Positions 9,029-17,552 of a stretch of DNA of 64,000 nucleotides are shown here, piece by piece. Under the pieces are notes generated by a model. It was not told where the DNA came from. It was given only the letters and a program-made list of their open reading frames with translations, and did no database searches. A program made the position numbers and the translations under genes. Location: the NCBI RefSeq assembly GCF_000400505.1, contig NZ_CM001857.1:867368-931367 (forward strand), read 5' to 3'. This DNA comes from Musicola paradisiaca NCPPB 2511. GTDB lineage: Bacteria > Pseudomonadota > Gammaproteobacteria > Enterobacterales > Enterobacteriaceae. Position 1 is the first letter of the stretch; every line of letters begins with the position of its first letter.

Positions 9029-9937
9029 TCATCCGGCGGAAGATGCGCCCGCCTGCTGGCGATTGTTGAGGTAGAGCCCGGCGAGAATCAGCAGCCCGCC
9101 GCCCAGCATCAGCGGCGTGATGGTTTCCCGCAGCAGCAGATGGCCGGACAGTACCGTGACGAACGGCACCAGATACATGTAGGCCATGGTTTTCCGCACG
9201 CCGAGGTTGACCACCGCGCGATCCCATGACAAATAGCAAAGCGCCGAGGCGATGACGCCGAGGAACAGCAGGTTGCACAGATTGATGGCGGCGAAGGCGT
9301 GCGGGTTGAACAGCGGCATGTCCCGAGACCACATGAACAGCGCCACGGTAAGGATACTGTAGCGGAAGATTTTGCGGGTTTTTACCACCGGGTGGGCGCC
9401 GTCGTCGATTTGTCTCAGTACCAGCGGGAAGAACGCCCAGGACAGGGCGGCCAGCAGAGCCAGCGCGTCTCCCGCCGGGCTGAGGTGAATGTTCAGCGCG
9501 CCGTTGGTGATCACCAGCGCCACGCCGGCAAACGACAGTACGAGTCCCGACAGGGTGACGAGCGATAGCCGCTGTCGCCGGAAAATCAGTGCATTGAACA
9601 GCACCGAGAGCAGCGGAGAAACGGTGACGATCAGCGCGGCGTTGCTGGCGTAGGTTTTAGTGAGCGCGATGTTTTCACAGACGAAATAGAGCGAGACGCC
9701 GCACAGGCTGGCGAGGAAGTAGAGCCCTTCGTGTCGCGGATTCAGCGCTGAGCGGGGGTGGGGGAAACGCAACAGCGACAGTACCAGCCAGGCGATCAGG
9801 CAGCGGTAAAGCAGAATTTGGTAGGGATCCAACCCATCAAGCAGGATCCGGGTGGAGATAAATGTCCAGCCCCAGACGATGACCGAAAAGAGCGCCAGCA
9901 GGTGGCCTGCAATCGGGTTTCCCTGTGTGGTATGCAT
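9029..9937 (-). CDS. DMT-superfamily (EamA) transporter
   Basis: 302 residues from the ATG at 9937, which has an aagga-type ribosome site; the longer frame upstream lacks one. Ten hydrophobic segments and two EamA repeats (SVIVWGWTFISTRILL near the start; AFFPLVLRQID and FLGVIASALCYLSWDRAV in the second half) identify a drug/metabolite transporter. The substrate cannot be told from sequence. It is separate from the cod operon (275 bp gap) and from the radical SAM cluster downstream on the same strand. Confidence 0.88.
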   Translation of the reverse strand: MHTTQGNPIAGHLLALFSVIVWGWTFISTRILLDGLDPYQILLYRCLIAWLVLSLLRFPHPRSALNPRHEGLYFLASLCGVSLYFVCENIALTKTYASNAALIVTVSPLLSVLFNALIFRRQRLSLVTLSGLVLSFAGVALVITNGALNIHLSPAGDALALLAALSWAFFPLVLRQIDDGAHPVVKTRKIFRYSILTVALFMWSRDMPLFNPHAFAAINLCNLLFLGVIASALCYLSWDRAVVNLGVRKTMAYMYLVPFVTVLSGHLLLRETITPLMLGGGLLILAGLYLNNRQQAGASSAG

Positions 9938-10132
9938 CCTGAATATCCTTGATTGACTGTGTTCCCCGAATAACGGCAGCCGACGGCCATTCGTTAAACC
10001 ACCGCGGCGTCCGACCGGCATCGCATTTTATACTCCGGGCCGTGTTCCGTTCCGGTAGCGCCACAGCCCGGCTTGACGTCGGGCGCTCTCGCGGTGGAGG
10101 GCGATGCGGCGCCCTCTGGTTATCGGTACGCG

Positions 10133-11665
10133 CTACAGATAGAAGCAGGGAATATCCTGTGCGTCGTAATGGGACAAAATGCGTTGCGTGATGCCCCGAT
10201 ACACGCCGCAGGCATCGGGTTCGATGCTGTCGATATCGTGGTATTTCTTTTCCAGCGTGCCCAGACAGATACCGGAACAGAAATGTTCGATGCCACAGCC
10301 TCGACAAGGCGCCGGATTGTTTAATCCGAGCGCGGCGTGCTTGCGGTAATTCTCACCGTGGATGACGCTGGACAACCCGTCGCTGATTTTTCCGAAATAC
10401 CCCGATGCGCCTTTGCAGGAATAGATGGAACCGTTGGGTTCGATGCTGAACTGCGCGCCTTTGGCCGAACACATTTTAAATCCGCGTTGCGCGACATTAT
10501 TGATCTGCACCATCAGTTGGCTGATTTGGTGCCAGTACCCGGTAATAACGACCCGGTGTTTTTTTCCCGCTTCGATTAAGCGCCACAGCTGTTCCGTAAT
10601 CTGTTCCGCGCTATGGCGCACATAAAAATCCGGATCCAGCTCCAGCACTACGCCGATTTCGTGAACCCCAAGGCCGGCGACGAAGGCCACCATATCTTCA
10701 TTCAGGTCGTCCCAGTTGCTGTCCGACAGCGTGGCATTAATGGCAATCCGATTGCGATGCTGCACCAGTAGTTGTATCCCTGCGACGATGTTGTCTCTGG
10801 CGTTTTTTCCGTTTTTAAACACCCGGTCGGTGCTGGTCGGCGAGTCGAAGCTGACGCAGACGGCAACCTGATACTGCGCCAGCCGGGCGGCAATCTGCTG
10901 GTTCACCCGCGAGCCGTTGGTCACGATAGAATAGTAAATGGGGATCCCCCACTCCTGACCGTTGCCGAAGGTGGTCAGCACGGCGTCGATCGCTTTCCAG
11001 TTAACCAGCGGCTCGCCGCCGAAGAATTGGATCATCAGCACGGACTGGTGTTCGCTTTTCAGAAAATCGATAGTGGTTTTGATGTAATGGACGGCATCCT
11101 GCGGCGTCATTACGCGGTTTTTTTTCTCACGATATTCATCGTTCCGCAGTACGTGCACTTCGTCCTGATGGTTTGCCGGGCGTTCGTTCTGCGGATCTCG
11201 TCGGTTTTCGAAACAGTAGCTGCAACTGAAGTTGCAGTCATTGGTCACTACCAACTGAACGATTTTTACGTGATTGTTTGTTAATTGGTTGTTTTCTAAT
11301 TGATCGTTTTCTAATTGATTGTTTTCTAACTGATCGTTTTCTAATTGATTGTTTTCTAACTGATCGTTTTCTAACTGATCGTTTTCAGCCATATCCGCCG
11401 GTCTCTGGCTACAGGGGGCTGCCGGTGCATTGGCTAAAGTGACAAAGGAACGCTTGAAGAATTCGTGAAACAGCGCGTTTCGGTTGGCGGCGTTGGGCAT
11501 TTCGTCGCGGGGGGGGCTTTTTTCCTGCCGGTATTCCTGCAGGTAGTGGAGCGCGTTGTCATTCAGCAGACAAAGCCCACCTTTTTGCCGATGATAGACA
11601 AGGTAGCCGGATTTATGTTTTAGCGTTCTGAGGTTTTCGTTATCCAATATCCATGACTCGCTCAT
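10133..11665 (-). CDS. Radical SAM/SPASM peptide maturase 1 (RiPP)
   Basis: 510 residues. An N-terminal region (about 1-90) includes SGYLVYHRQKGGLCLLNDNALHYL cut short here as GYLVYHRQ...ALHYL, which resembles a PqqD/RRE-type leader-binding fold. A run of NDQLE/NNQLE pentapeptides follows (95-130), then the radical SAM core with C144, C148 and C151 (TNDCNFSCSYC) and the SAM-binding FFGGEP. The C-terminal SPASM region has the full pattern C-x12-G-x4-C, then CRGCGIEHFCSGIC and a last Cys, predicting two auxiliary FeS clusters. It is paralogous to the frameshifted gene upstream. It probably modifies the GGTI-repeat peptide encoded 1.5 kb upstream; the chemistry is unknown. Confidence 0.88.
   Translation of the reverse strand: MSESWILDNENLRTLKHKSGYLVYHRQKGGLCLLNDNALHYLQEYRQEKSPPRDEMPNAANRNALFHEFFKRSFVTLANAPAAPCSQRPADMAENDQLENDQLENNQLENDQLENNQLENDQLENNQLTNNHVKIVQLVVTNDCNFSCSYCFENRRDPQNERPANHQDEVHVLRNDEYREKKNRVMTPQDAVHYIKTTIDFLKSEHQSVLMIQFFGGEPLVNWKAIDAVLTTFGNGQEWGIPIYYSIVTNGSRVNQQIAARLAQYQVAVCVSFDSPTSTDRVFKNGKNARDNIVAGIQLLVQHRNRIAINATLSDSNWDDLNEDMVAFVAGLGVHEIGVVLELDPDFYVRHSAEQITEQLWRLIEAGKKHRVVITGYWHQISQLMVQINNVAQRGFKMCSAKGAQFSIEPNGSIYSCKGASGYFGKISDGLSSVIHGENYRKHAALGLNNPAPCRGCGIEHFCSGICLGTLEKKYHDIDSIEPDACGVYRGITQRILSHYDAQDIPCFYL
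11281..11385. repeat. 15-bp coding minisatellite in maturase 1
   Basis: Seven 15-bp units of the type CTAATTGATCGTTTT or CTAACTGATCGTTTT (plus strand) encode pentapeptides NDQLE/NNQLE on the minus strand. Unit length is a multiple of three, so gain or loss of units keeps the frame. The array forms a charged linker between the N-terminal domain and the radical SAM core. Confidence 0.93.
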
Positions 11666-11684
11666 GAAACCATCCTTTTCCTGT

Positions 11685-13095
11685 TCAGATGTGGAGATAA
11701 TCTTCTTCCCGATAATGGGTCAGGTGTTCGGCTAAAAGCTGTCGTGTCAGGCCACGATATAACTGGCATGTGGTCGGAATGACGGCGGAAATATTGTTGA
11801 ATTCCAGATCGAGCGTGCCCATACACAACCCTGAACAGAACCCCTCTATTTCGCATCCTTCGCAGAACGGCGTGGTGATATAAGCCTTCATGGCGTAGAG
11901 CTGGTAACGCTCTGATGTAAACACCGCATCCAGATCGTTGATGGTGCCTATTTTGGTATCGACGCATTTGCAATTCGAAATGGCGCCGTCGGGTTCTACG
12001 CTGATTTTGCATCCTTCCGCCGGACAGGTTTTATAACCCTTGGTGAGATTGATGGGGCGAATGTCGGTTATCTGTTCAAAAATTTGGTGCCAGTAGCCGG
12101 TAATATTAATGGCGTATTTTCTTGCCTGTATGCAGGTATAAAGGATCGCGTCGGTAATGCGTTTCATGATGACGGCGTCGTCATAGGGGTAGCTTGACAG
12201 GTCCAGAATAAGCGCCAACGTTCCAATGTGATAATAGGCCGCAAATTCAAGCAGGGCATCCGCATCGAACTGGTCAATATTGGTATGGGAAATAACCGAA
12301 TTGATGCTGACCGCATTGTTGTGTTTTTTTGAGATTGCTGAGACCTCGCAGGATTAATTCCTCTGCCGGTGTATTTTTTGTCGTCAGGCGATGGTGATTT
12401 CCCGGCGTATCGTAACTGAGCACCGTGTGTACGCCGTATGTTTTCAGCGTTTTTGCGATTTTTTCGCTGATCAGAGAACCATTAGTGGTGATCATATAGT
12501 GAATATTGACGCCCCAATCCTCGCCAGAGCGATATTTATCTAATACGGCTTCAATAATTTCCCAGTTCAGCAATGGTTCTCCGCCAAAAAACTCAATGGT
12601 TAGATGGGTATTATGGTTCCGTTTGATGACTGAAATAATATTTTCGACGGCGAGAAAGGCAATTTCTTTGGTCATGCGTTGAGGCTTTTGAGCACAGGAT
12701 GATGCCTGGTCATTATTTCTTTCATTAGCGAAGCAATAGGTACATTTGAAGTTACAGTCATTCGTCAGTACCAGTTGCAAACCATTCACCAGGTACCCAC
12801 TGTCGAGGTGCTCTTTTCGATACCTGATTTCATTATTGATAATATCTCTTTCGTCTATATTGTCAGGTAATAGAAAGAATCTTTCTTTCAATTGCTGGAT
12901 TAATGGCGTGTTTTCATTATTGTCGATGTTATTACGGCATAGGTATTCATAAGCTTGTTGTGATAATACGGAAAAATTTCCCAGTAGTTTGTTATAAACG
13001 ACGTAATAACCCTGATGCGGCTGGATAGAAAGATATTGTGAGGGCGAGAGTTTCTCCCCATTTATTTTTTCTACAGTTGCCTGGCGGCTATTCAT
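11685..13095 (-). pseudogene. Radical SAM/SPASM peptide maturase 2, frameshifted at an A7 run
   Basis: Two fragments make one protein of about 470 residues. The first runs from the ATG at 13095 (ggag site) to 12274 and holds an N-terminal GYYVVYN...YEYL domain, C114/C118/C121 (TNDCNFKCTYC) and FFGGEP. The second continues in another frame to 11685 with the SPASM cysteines (CPAEGC, CEGCEIEGFCSGLC). The frames join exactly at seven T on the plus strand (12324-12330): with six, the reading is LKKHNNAVSINSVISHTNID, matching maturase 1. So one base is extra, through sequencing error, a real lesion or slippage. It follows the precursor gene and precedes maturase 1. Confidence 0.85.
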
Positions 13096-13158
13096 ATTCG
13101 GCTCCACATTGAAATAGTGTCTCCCTTCGAGGCGTATTGTTGAAGGGAATAGGGGATA

Positions 13159-13185
13159 GACAGCGGCCATTCATTGACCGCTGTC
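13159..13185 (-). promoter_or_regulatory. Stem-loop between precursor and maturase 2
   Basis: A perfect 8-bp stem (GACAGCGG / CCGCTGTC) with an 11-base loop begins 14 bp past the precursor stop codon. No T run follows on the minus strand, so it is not a full terminator. It could stabilise precursor mRNA or cause partial termination, giving more precursor than enzyme. Confidence 0.65.
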
Positions 13186-13198
13186 TTGCCTTGCGTAA

Positions 13199-13411
13199 TT
13201 ACATTATGGTGCCGCCGATCGTTCCACCGATAGTACCGCCGATCGTTCCACCAATCGTTCCACCGATAGTACCGCCAATCGTTCCACCAATTGTACCGCC
13301 GATAGTACCGCCAATCGTAGTGGAAAGATTGCCGGGATTACCGGTGTTGTAATGGGTGGACAGTTGTTTATTGTCTGTGTCTTTTAATAAAGAAAGTGCA
13401 TTTGCTTTCAT
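13199..13411 (-). CDS. RiPP precursor peptide with nine GGTI repeats
   Basis: 70 residues from the ATG at 13411 (aagga site). The leader MKANALSLLKDTDNKQLSTH is followed by YNTGNPGNLSTTI, then nine GGTI units (residues 34-69) and a final Met. It contains no Cys, Trp or Lys in the repeat core, so thioether or aromatic crosslinks are excluded there. Wobble bases differ between units (GGC GGT ACT ATC against GGT GGA ACG ATT), showing the protein pattern is conserved rather than freshly duplicated. It is followed by two radical SAM/SPASM genes and preceded by an MFS transporter, the layout of a ribosomally made modified peptide. I do not recognise the precursor family. Confidence 0.85.
   Translation of the reverse strand: MKANALSLLKDTDNKQLSTHYNTGNPGNLSTTIGGTIGGTIGGTIGGTIGGTIGGTIGGTIGGTIGGTIM
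13205..13312. repeat. Nine 12-bp units encoding GGTI
   Basis: Exactly 108 bp, nine units of 12 bp, differing mainly at third codon positions. This is the core of the precursor peptide gene. The plus strand would read VPPI repeats but lacks a start and context. Confidence 0.93.
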
Positions 13412-13433
13412 GGTATTTTCCTTTTGGTTAAAT

Positions 13434-13626
13434 ATACCCGTCATACTTCACGTTGCAGCTGCGTTGGCGGCGTTTGCTCACCCGAATCACTTACCTGAGT
13501 AAGCGCATCGGGATTCGCTCTCTTGCCGCGTTACGAGGCTCTTACGAGCCTTGCCCTAAAGGGCCAACGCGTGGCGTTGTTCAACACGCGAGCGTGTTGT
13601 CCTGCAACTCGAATTATTTTGGGTAT
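13434..13626. repeat. MITE-like intergenic element with inverted ends
   Basis: The ends are inverted copies: ATACCCGTCATACTTCACG at the left and the complement of a segment ending TTATTTTGGGTAT at the right, both with an inner TTGCAG. The inside holds several short hairpins (for example around GCCCTAAAGGGC). It resembles the roughly 130-190 bp palindromic elements scattered between genes in soft-rot enterobacteria and Serratia/Yersinia relatives (recalled, not searched). The element ends only 22 bp before the precursor start codon. Confidence 0.75.
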
Positions 13627-13814
13627 AAAGTCATGTTTGCGATTTTTACTCGAATGCATTAAGAAAATGTCTATCCTCCTTTTCATGTTTTAGCCTGCTA
13701 TAACACAGTTCGAAAAACAGGCGAGCGAATACCGTGATTGTTTGGCCGGTATTATTTTGTCTATGTGACGACGGGCAGTGGGCGGCTGAGATTATGTCGG
13801 CGCACCGCAGCCTG

Positions 13815-13841
13815 GCGCCTGTGCATCGTGCTTACAGGCGC
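13815..13841 (-). terminator. Hairpin downstream of the MFS gene
   Basis: An 8-bp stem, GCGCCTGT / ACAGGCGC, with an 11-base loop lies about 50 bp past the MFS stop. There is no T run on the minus strand, so it may be a processing hairpin rather than a true terminator. Confidence 0.4.
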
Positions 13842-13890
13842 TGATTTTCCTATGTTGTCCGGCTGGCGAAAAACGCCGGCAAAGGTTTGT

Positions 13891-15129
13891 CTATTCTACG
13901 GCGCTGGCGGTTGTCTGACGCGGTTCCCTGGGCGAGCAGCACTGCCAGCAGGTAACGGCCGCGATGACGGAAGCGAAAGAAATGATCGGCCAGATCAACA
14001 TTCCCATATGGAGATAAAGCCAACCGCCCACCAGCGGGCCGATAACGCTGCCTGCGTTGAACATAAAATGACAGCTCCCAACATAATGGGCTTTCAACCG
14101 GTCGGGCCCGGCATTGGCGGGCCAGGCGCTGAAGGCGGGGCCGCAGATAATCTCCCCAATTGACCAGATGACGGTACCGATAATGACGGCCGCCGGGCCG
14201 ATGGGTAAGGCATAACAGGCCACGCCAAGTCCCACCAGAATAAACCCTACGGCGATGACAATATGTTGCGCATACTGTTGCGTATATTTGGTGAGTAATA
14301 GTTCGAATGAAATAACAATGATGCTGTTTAATGAAATCGCCAACGTATACCAGTAAATAGGGTAGTGTACGTCTTCGATAAAGAGCGGCAATGTGGATGT
14401 GTATTGGACATAGACGATGGCATGACACAGCGTTGCGAATAAATAGAACATAAAACGGCGGTCTTTACGTATTTCCTTGTAGCCGTTTCCCGGCCGGTTA
14501 TCCGCTGTTTCTTTTTCGTGCTCGCTCTGGCGGCTGTCGGGAAGCGTCAGAAATGCCAGCAGGGCATATAACCCGGCGATGACGGCTTCAATCCAGAAAA
14601 GATAAATAAAGCTATTGTTGCTGAGATGATAAATAAAATACCCCAATGCGGGGGCGAATGTCGTGCCCAGATTAATGCCAAGACGATAAATGGCGAAAAT
14701 CATGGTCTGCTGTTCCGGCGGTGTTTGACGGGATAATAATGTCGCGGATGCCGGCCTGAATAACTGAGCGCTCAGACTTGATAATGTGACAAAAAATAAT
14801 AACAACCAGAAAGTGGAAATATACAGTAACGATGCGGTAAGAATAGCCGTCGCGCTCATACTGATAGTAACAGCCACGCGAATTCCCAGTTTTTCGCTCA
14901 GATATCCGCCCGCCAATGCGCCGAGAATGGCGCCGCCTCCATAAAATGCCAACGCGGTAATGGTTTGCTCGTGGGTATATCCATGAGCCATGAGAAAAAT
15001 AACAATGAATATTTGCAGAAAACCTGATAACCGATTAATCAGCACGCCAAAAAGCAACACTTTTGATGATAATTTGCCTTCGTTAAATGTTTTCCAAATA
15101 GTCGGCGGCACTGTACTTGCCTGATTCAT
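13891..15129 (-). CDS. MFS transporter, probable exporter of the GGTI peptide locus
   Basis: 412 residues with about twelve hydrophobic segments and MFS signatures (GGYLSEKLGIRVAV after helix 2; RLGINLGTTFAPALGYF in helix 5), most like drug or metabolite efflux members. Codon use is more AT-rich than the flanking core genes. It is encoded upstream of and co-directionally with the precursor and two maturases, with a 12-bp-arm palindrome in front of it, so a role in exporting or giving immunity to the product is inferred. It could instead serve another substrate. Confidence 0.85.
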   Translation of the reverse strand: MNQASTVPPTIWKTFNEGKLSSKVLLFGVLINRLSGFLQIFIVIFLMAHGYTHEQTITALAFYGGGAILGALAGGYLSEKLGIRVAVTISMSATAILTASLLYISTFWLLLFFVTLSSLSAQLFRPASATLLSRQTPPEQQTMIFAIYRLGINLGTTFAPALGYFIYHLSNNSFIYLFWIEAVIAGLYALLAFLTLPDSRQSEHEKETADNRPGNGYKEIRKDRRFMFYLFATLCHAIVYVQYTSTLPLFIEDVHYPIYWYTLAISLNSIIVISFELLLTKYTQQYAQHIVIAVGFILVGLGVACYALPIGPAAVIIGTVIWSIGEIICGPAFSAWPANAGPDRLKAHYVGSCHFMFNAGSVIGPLVGGWLYLHMGMLIWPIISFASVIAAVTCWQCCSPREPRQTTASAVE

Positions 15130-15196
15130 AGTATTGACCCTATCTCTTTCCTGTCGACGATTTACTACTTTGAAATAATTGCTTTATTAATTATTA

Positions 15197-15231
15197 TTTT
15201 AATAACCACAATTTAAATATGGTTATTAAAA
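15197..15231. promoter_or_regulatory. Perfect 12-bp inverted repeat upstream of the MFS gene
   Basis: TTTTAATAACCA and its exact complement TGGTTATTAAAA are separated by 11 bases, 68 bp before the MFS start. This looks like an operator for a dimeric regulator. No regulator gene is in the cluster, so the protein that binds is unknown. The site is AT-rich, and a cruciform or accidental palindrome is possible but less likely at this arm length. Confidence 0.65.
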
Positions 15232-15458
15232 TAAATGCGCTTGTTTGCCATTATTGTCAAGCGCTATCCATTCTGGGTTGGGGTATGACCATGAGTAATA
15301 AGAGCCTGTGGGGATAGGTTCTAAGGCGTGATGGGGAAAATATCCGGCATATTCTCTGTTATTGGATCTGTAAGGGGATATTGGCTGGCGGATAGCGAGG
15401 GATCGTTTCTTGATTTACGGAAGTTACGAACGTAGAAACTCGGCCATGATGTGCCGGA

Positions 15459-15486
15459 TAAAAAAACAGCGGCCTGCTGGGGCCGC
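15459..15486 (-). terminator. Rho-independent terminator of the chemoreceptor gene
   Basis: On the minus strand GCGGCC and GGCCGC pair around a 6-base loop and are followed by TG and a run of seven T. It lies 22 bp past the stop of the receptor gene. Confidence 0.8.
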
Positions 15487-15507
15487 CGTCGAAAGAGAAA
15501 AACGTGT

Positions 15508-17097
15508 TTAGTGCGTCTGTTGCAGCAAGGGGGTATCGCGTTCGATGCGGAACATCGACATCGCCTGTACCAACTGGCGTGACTGTTCTTCCAGCGATTG
15601 CGTGGTATTGGCGGATTCTCTGACCAGCGATGCGTTTTGCTGTACGGCTTTGTCGATTTGCGTGAAGGCGAGGTTTACCTGTTCTATGCCGCGATGCTGC
15701 TCTTGCGACGCCGAAAAAATTTCCTGCATCAAGGTAGTGATGTGGCTGATTTCGGTCGCCACTTCGTCCATGGTAGCGCCGGCGCGAGAAGCCAAATCCA
15801 GCCCTTCGGTGACATGGGTCTGAGAGTCAAGAATCAATGTGCGGATCTCTTTGGCGGCCTGCGCGCTGTGTTGCGCAAGGTTGCGAACCTCTCCGGCCAC
15901 GACCGCAAACCCTTTACCTTGCTCGCCGGCCCGGGCGGCTTCCACCGCCGCATTCAACGCCAGAATGTTGGTCTGGAACGCGATGCCGTCGATGACGCCG
16001 AGGATATCGCTGATGCGCTTGGCGCTGTTGGCGATTTCCTGCATTTTTTCCACCACGTAACAGACGGATTCATTGCCGCGATCGGTAGTATCCGACACCT
16101 TGTTGGTCAACTGATGCGCCAGCTCGGCGTTGTCGGTATTGCGTTTGACCGTGGTGCTCAGCTCTTCCAGGCTGGCGGCGGTCTGCTCCAGCGCTGAAAC
16201 CGATTCTTCGGTACGGCCGGCCAGATGTTGGTTGCCGGCAAACAGTTCCCGGCTGCCCTGGTCGATCTGATTGCTGGCGTCGCGTACCTGCCCGACGGAA
16301 TCCAACAGCGCGACCTGCATGCGGCTAATCGCGTCGTTCAGGCGGCCCAGTTCATTATTACCGTCTGTGGCGATGTGATGCGTCAAATCGCCGGAAGCGA
16401 CCCGCTCCAACTGTTGGATGGCTTTTTCCAGCGGTTTGAGCAACATATGACGCAACGCGCCCCAAGCCAGCGCCACCAGCAGCAGCGACAGCAAGCAAGC
16501 GATGGCGATCAGCGTCAGCATCATACGTTCGCTACGGCTGGCTTCCGTAATACGTTCGGCGGAGAGCTGTTGCGAGTAAGTGCGGAAATTCTGGATGGAT
16601 TTGTCGAAAGCATCGCTGAGCGGGGTCAGGTTGTTTTCAAGCAGGGTGTAGTATTCGTCGGTGTACTGTTTTTTCAGCGCTTCCGTCATCGGTTGTAGCC
16701 CCTGAGCCAGATAAGCCTGGTAGCTTTTCTGTACTTGCTCCACGAGCTGTTGCTCTTGCGGATTGCTGGGCGTGATGCTGGCGAATTGCTGAATATCCTT
16801 GGTCGATTGTTGAACGAATTGCGCCAGTTTGTCGGTTTCTTTGGCGCCGACATCCAACAGGCCGATTTCGATTTTCCTGACGGCCAGGGTGGCTGAGGCC
16901 CTAGCGCGCAGCGTGAGGTTATAGCCATTCATCATGCCGCCAAGCTGTTCGCCCTGAATCTGGTTTAGCGCCAGCAGGGATTGCCGACTTTTGTTGATAG
17001 CCTGAATCCCTGCACCACTGACCAGCAAAAGCAGCAGCGTAACAACCGCCAGCAGAGTCAGCAGACCTGTACGAATTGAGAGATTTTTCAAACGCAT
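15508..17097 (-). CDS. Methyl-accepting chemotaxis protein, Tar/Tsr type
   Basis: 529 residues. There are two membrane helices (about 11-31 and 190-212) with a TarH-like four-helix periplasmic domain between them, then a HAMP domain and the signalling hairpin ([33 protein letters not shown] region). It ends ...MFRIERDTPLLQQTH and lacks the NWETF-type tail that binds CheR, so it may rely on other receptors for adaptation. The ligand is unknown. It is a single-gene unit with its own terminator. It is a close paralogue of the receptor at 57.5 kb. Confidence 0.94.
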   Translation of the reverse strand: MRLKNLSIRTGLLTLLAVVTLLLLLVSGAGIQAINKSRQSLLALNQIQGEQLGGMMNGYNLTLRARASATLAVRKIEIGLLDVGAKETDKLAQFVQQSTKDIQQFASITPSNPQEQQLVEQVQKSYQAYLAQGLQPMTEALKKQYTDEYYTLLENNLTPLSDAFDKSIQNFRTYSQQLSAERITEASRSERMMLTLIAIACLLSLLLVALAWGALRHMLLKPLEKAIQQLERVASGDLTHHIATDGNNELGRLNDAISRMQVALLDSVGQVRDASNQIDQGSRELFAGNQHLAGRTEESVSALEQTAASLEELSTTVKRNTDNAELAHQLTNKVSDTTDRGNESVCYVVEKMQEIANSAKRISDILGVIDGIAFQTNILALNAAVEAARAGEQGKGFAVVAGEVRNLAQHSAQAAKEIRTLILDSQTHVTEGLDLASRAGATMDEVATEISHITTLMQEIFSASQEQHRGIEQVNLAFTQIDKAVQQNASLVRESANTTQSLEEQSRQLVQAMSMFRIERDTPLLQQTH

Positions 17098-17552
17098 GGT
17101 TCCTGTATCCTGTGTGTCAGAGAAGATAATTGCCCGGTTATAGCACCTCTACCGTATGGCCGTGTCGCCCTGCTTCCTGTAGATGTCGATACTGAACACA
17201 TCATGTGCTTTCGCATGATGCGCCGAACGGATGGATGCTTTTTTTTAGAAAAAGTAACAGATGGGACTGTGATGTGAATAGCATATTTCTCTTATCCATA
17301 AGTAAGAAAAGGTGTTTGTTTTTCAGCAATTCCGCTTTGTTAAGCAGATGATATCGCCTCTAAATGAAATAAATTAGATCCCCGCTTTAGCGCTGGTTTA
17401 TCATCAACACAGAACAATATCGCCCGCAGCGGCGGCGCCAGGTGTGGCTGGCGGCCTGGCTGGTGCGATGCGGTATTTACCGTTGCCCATCTCTTTCATA
17501 ACGGGCGATGGCCCCACCCGGGCGAGACCCGGCAATCAACCCAGAGGTTCAT
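17098..17552. other. Divergent intergenic region, chemoreceptor to nsrR
   Basis: About 455 bp serving both a leftward receptor gene and the rightward nsrR gene. The left half is AT-rich with poly-T/A tracts, the right half GC-rich. purA, which precedes nsrR in E. coli, is absent here. I could not assign a clear -35/-10 pair to either gene. Confidence 0.5.

Noticed and set aside
13205-13312. Short regular repeats that might suggest a CRISPR array
   Set aside because: The 12-bp units are contiguous, without spacers, and translate into a perfect peptide repeat; no cas genes are present.
13137-13352. Plus-strand frame with VPPI repeats over the precursor gene
   Set aside because: It is the reverse reading of the GGTI repeats. 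It has no ribosome site, no leader and the opposite direction to all neighbouring genes.
10133-13411. Darobactin, streptide or sactipeptide-type cluster
   Set aside because: The precursor core lacks the Trp/Lys, aromatic or Cys residues needed for those crosslinks, so these classes do not fit.
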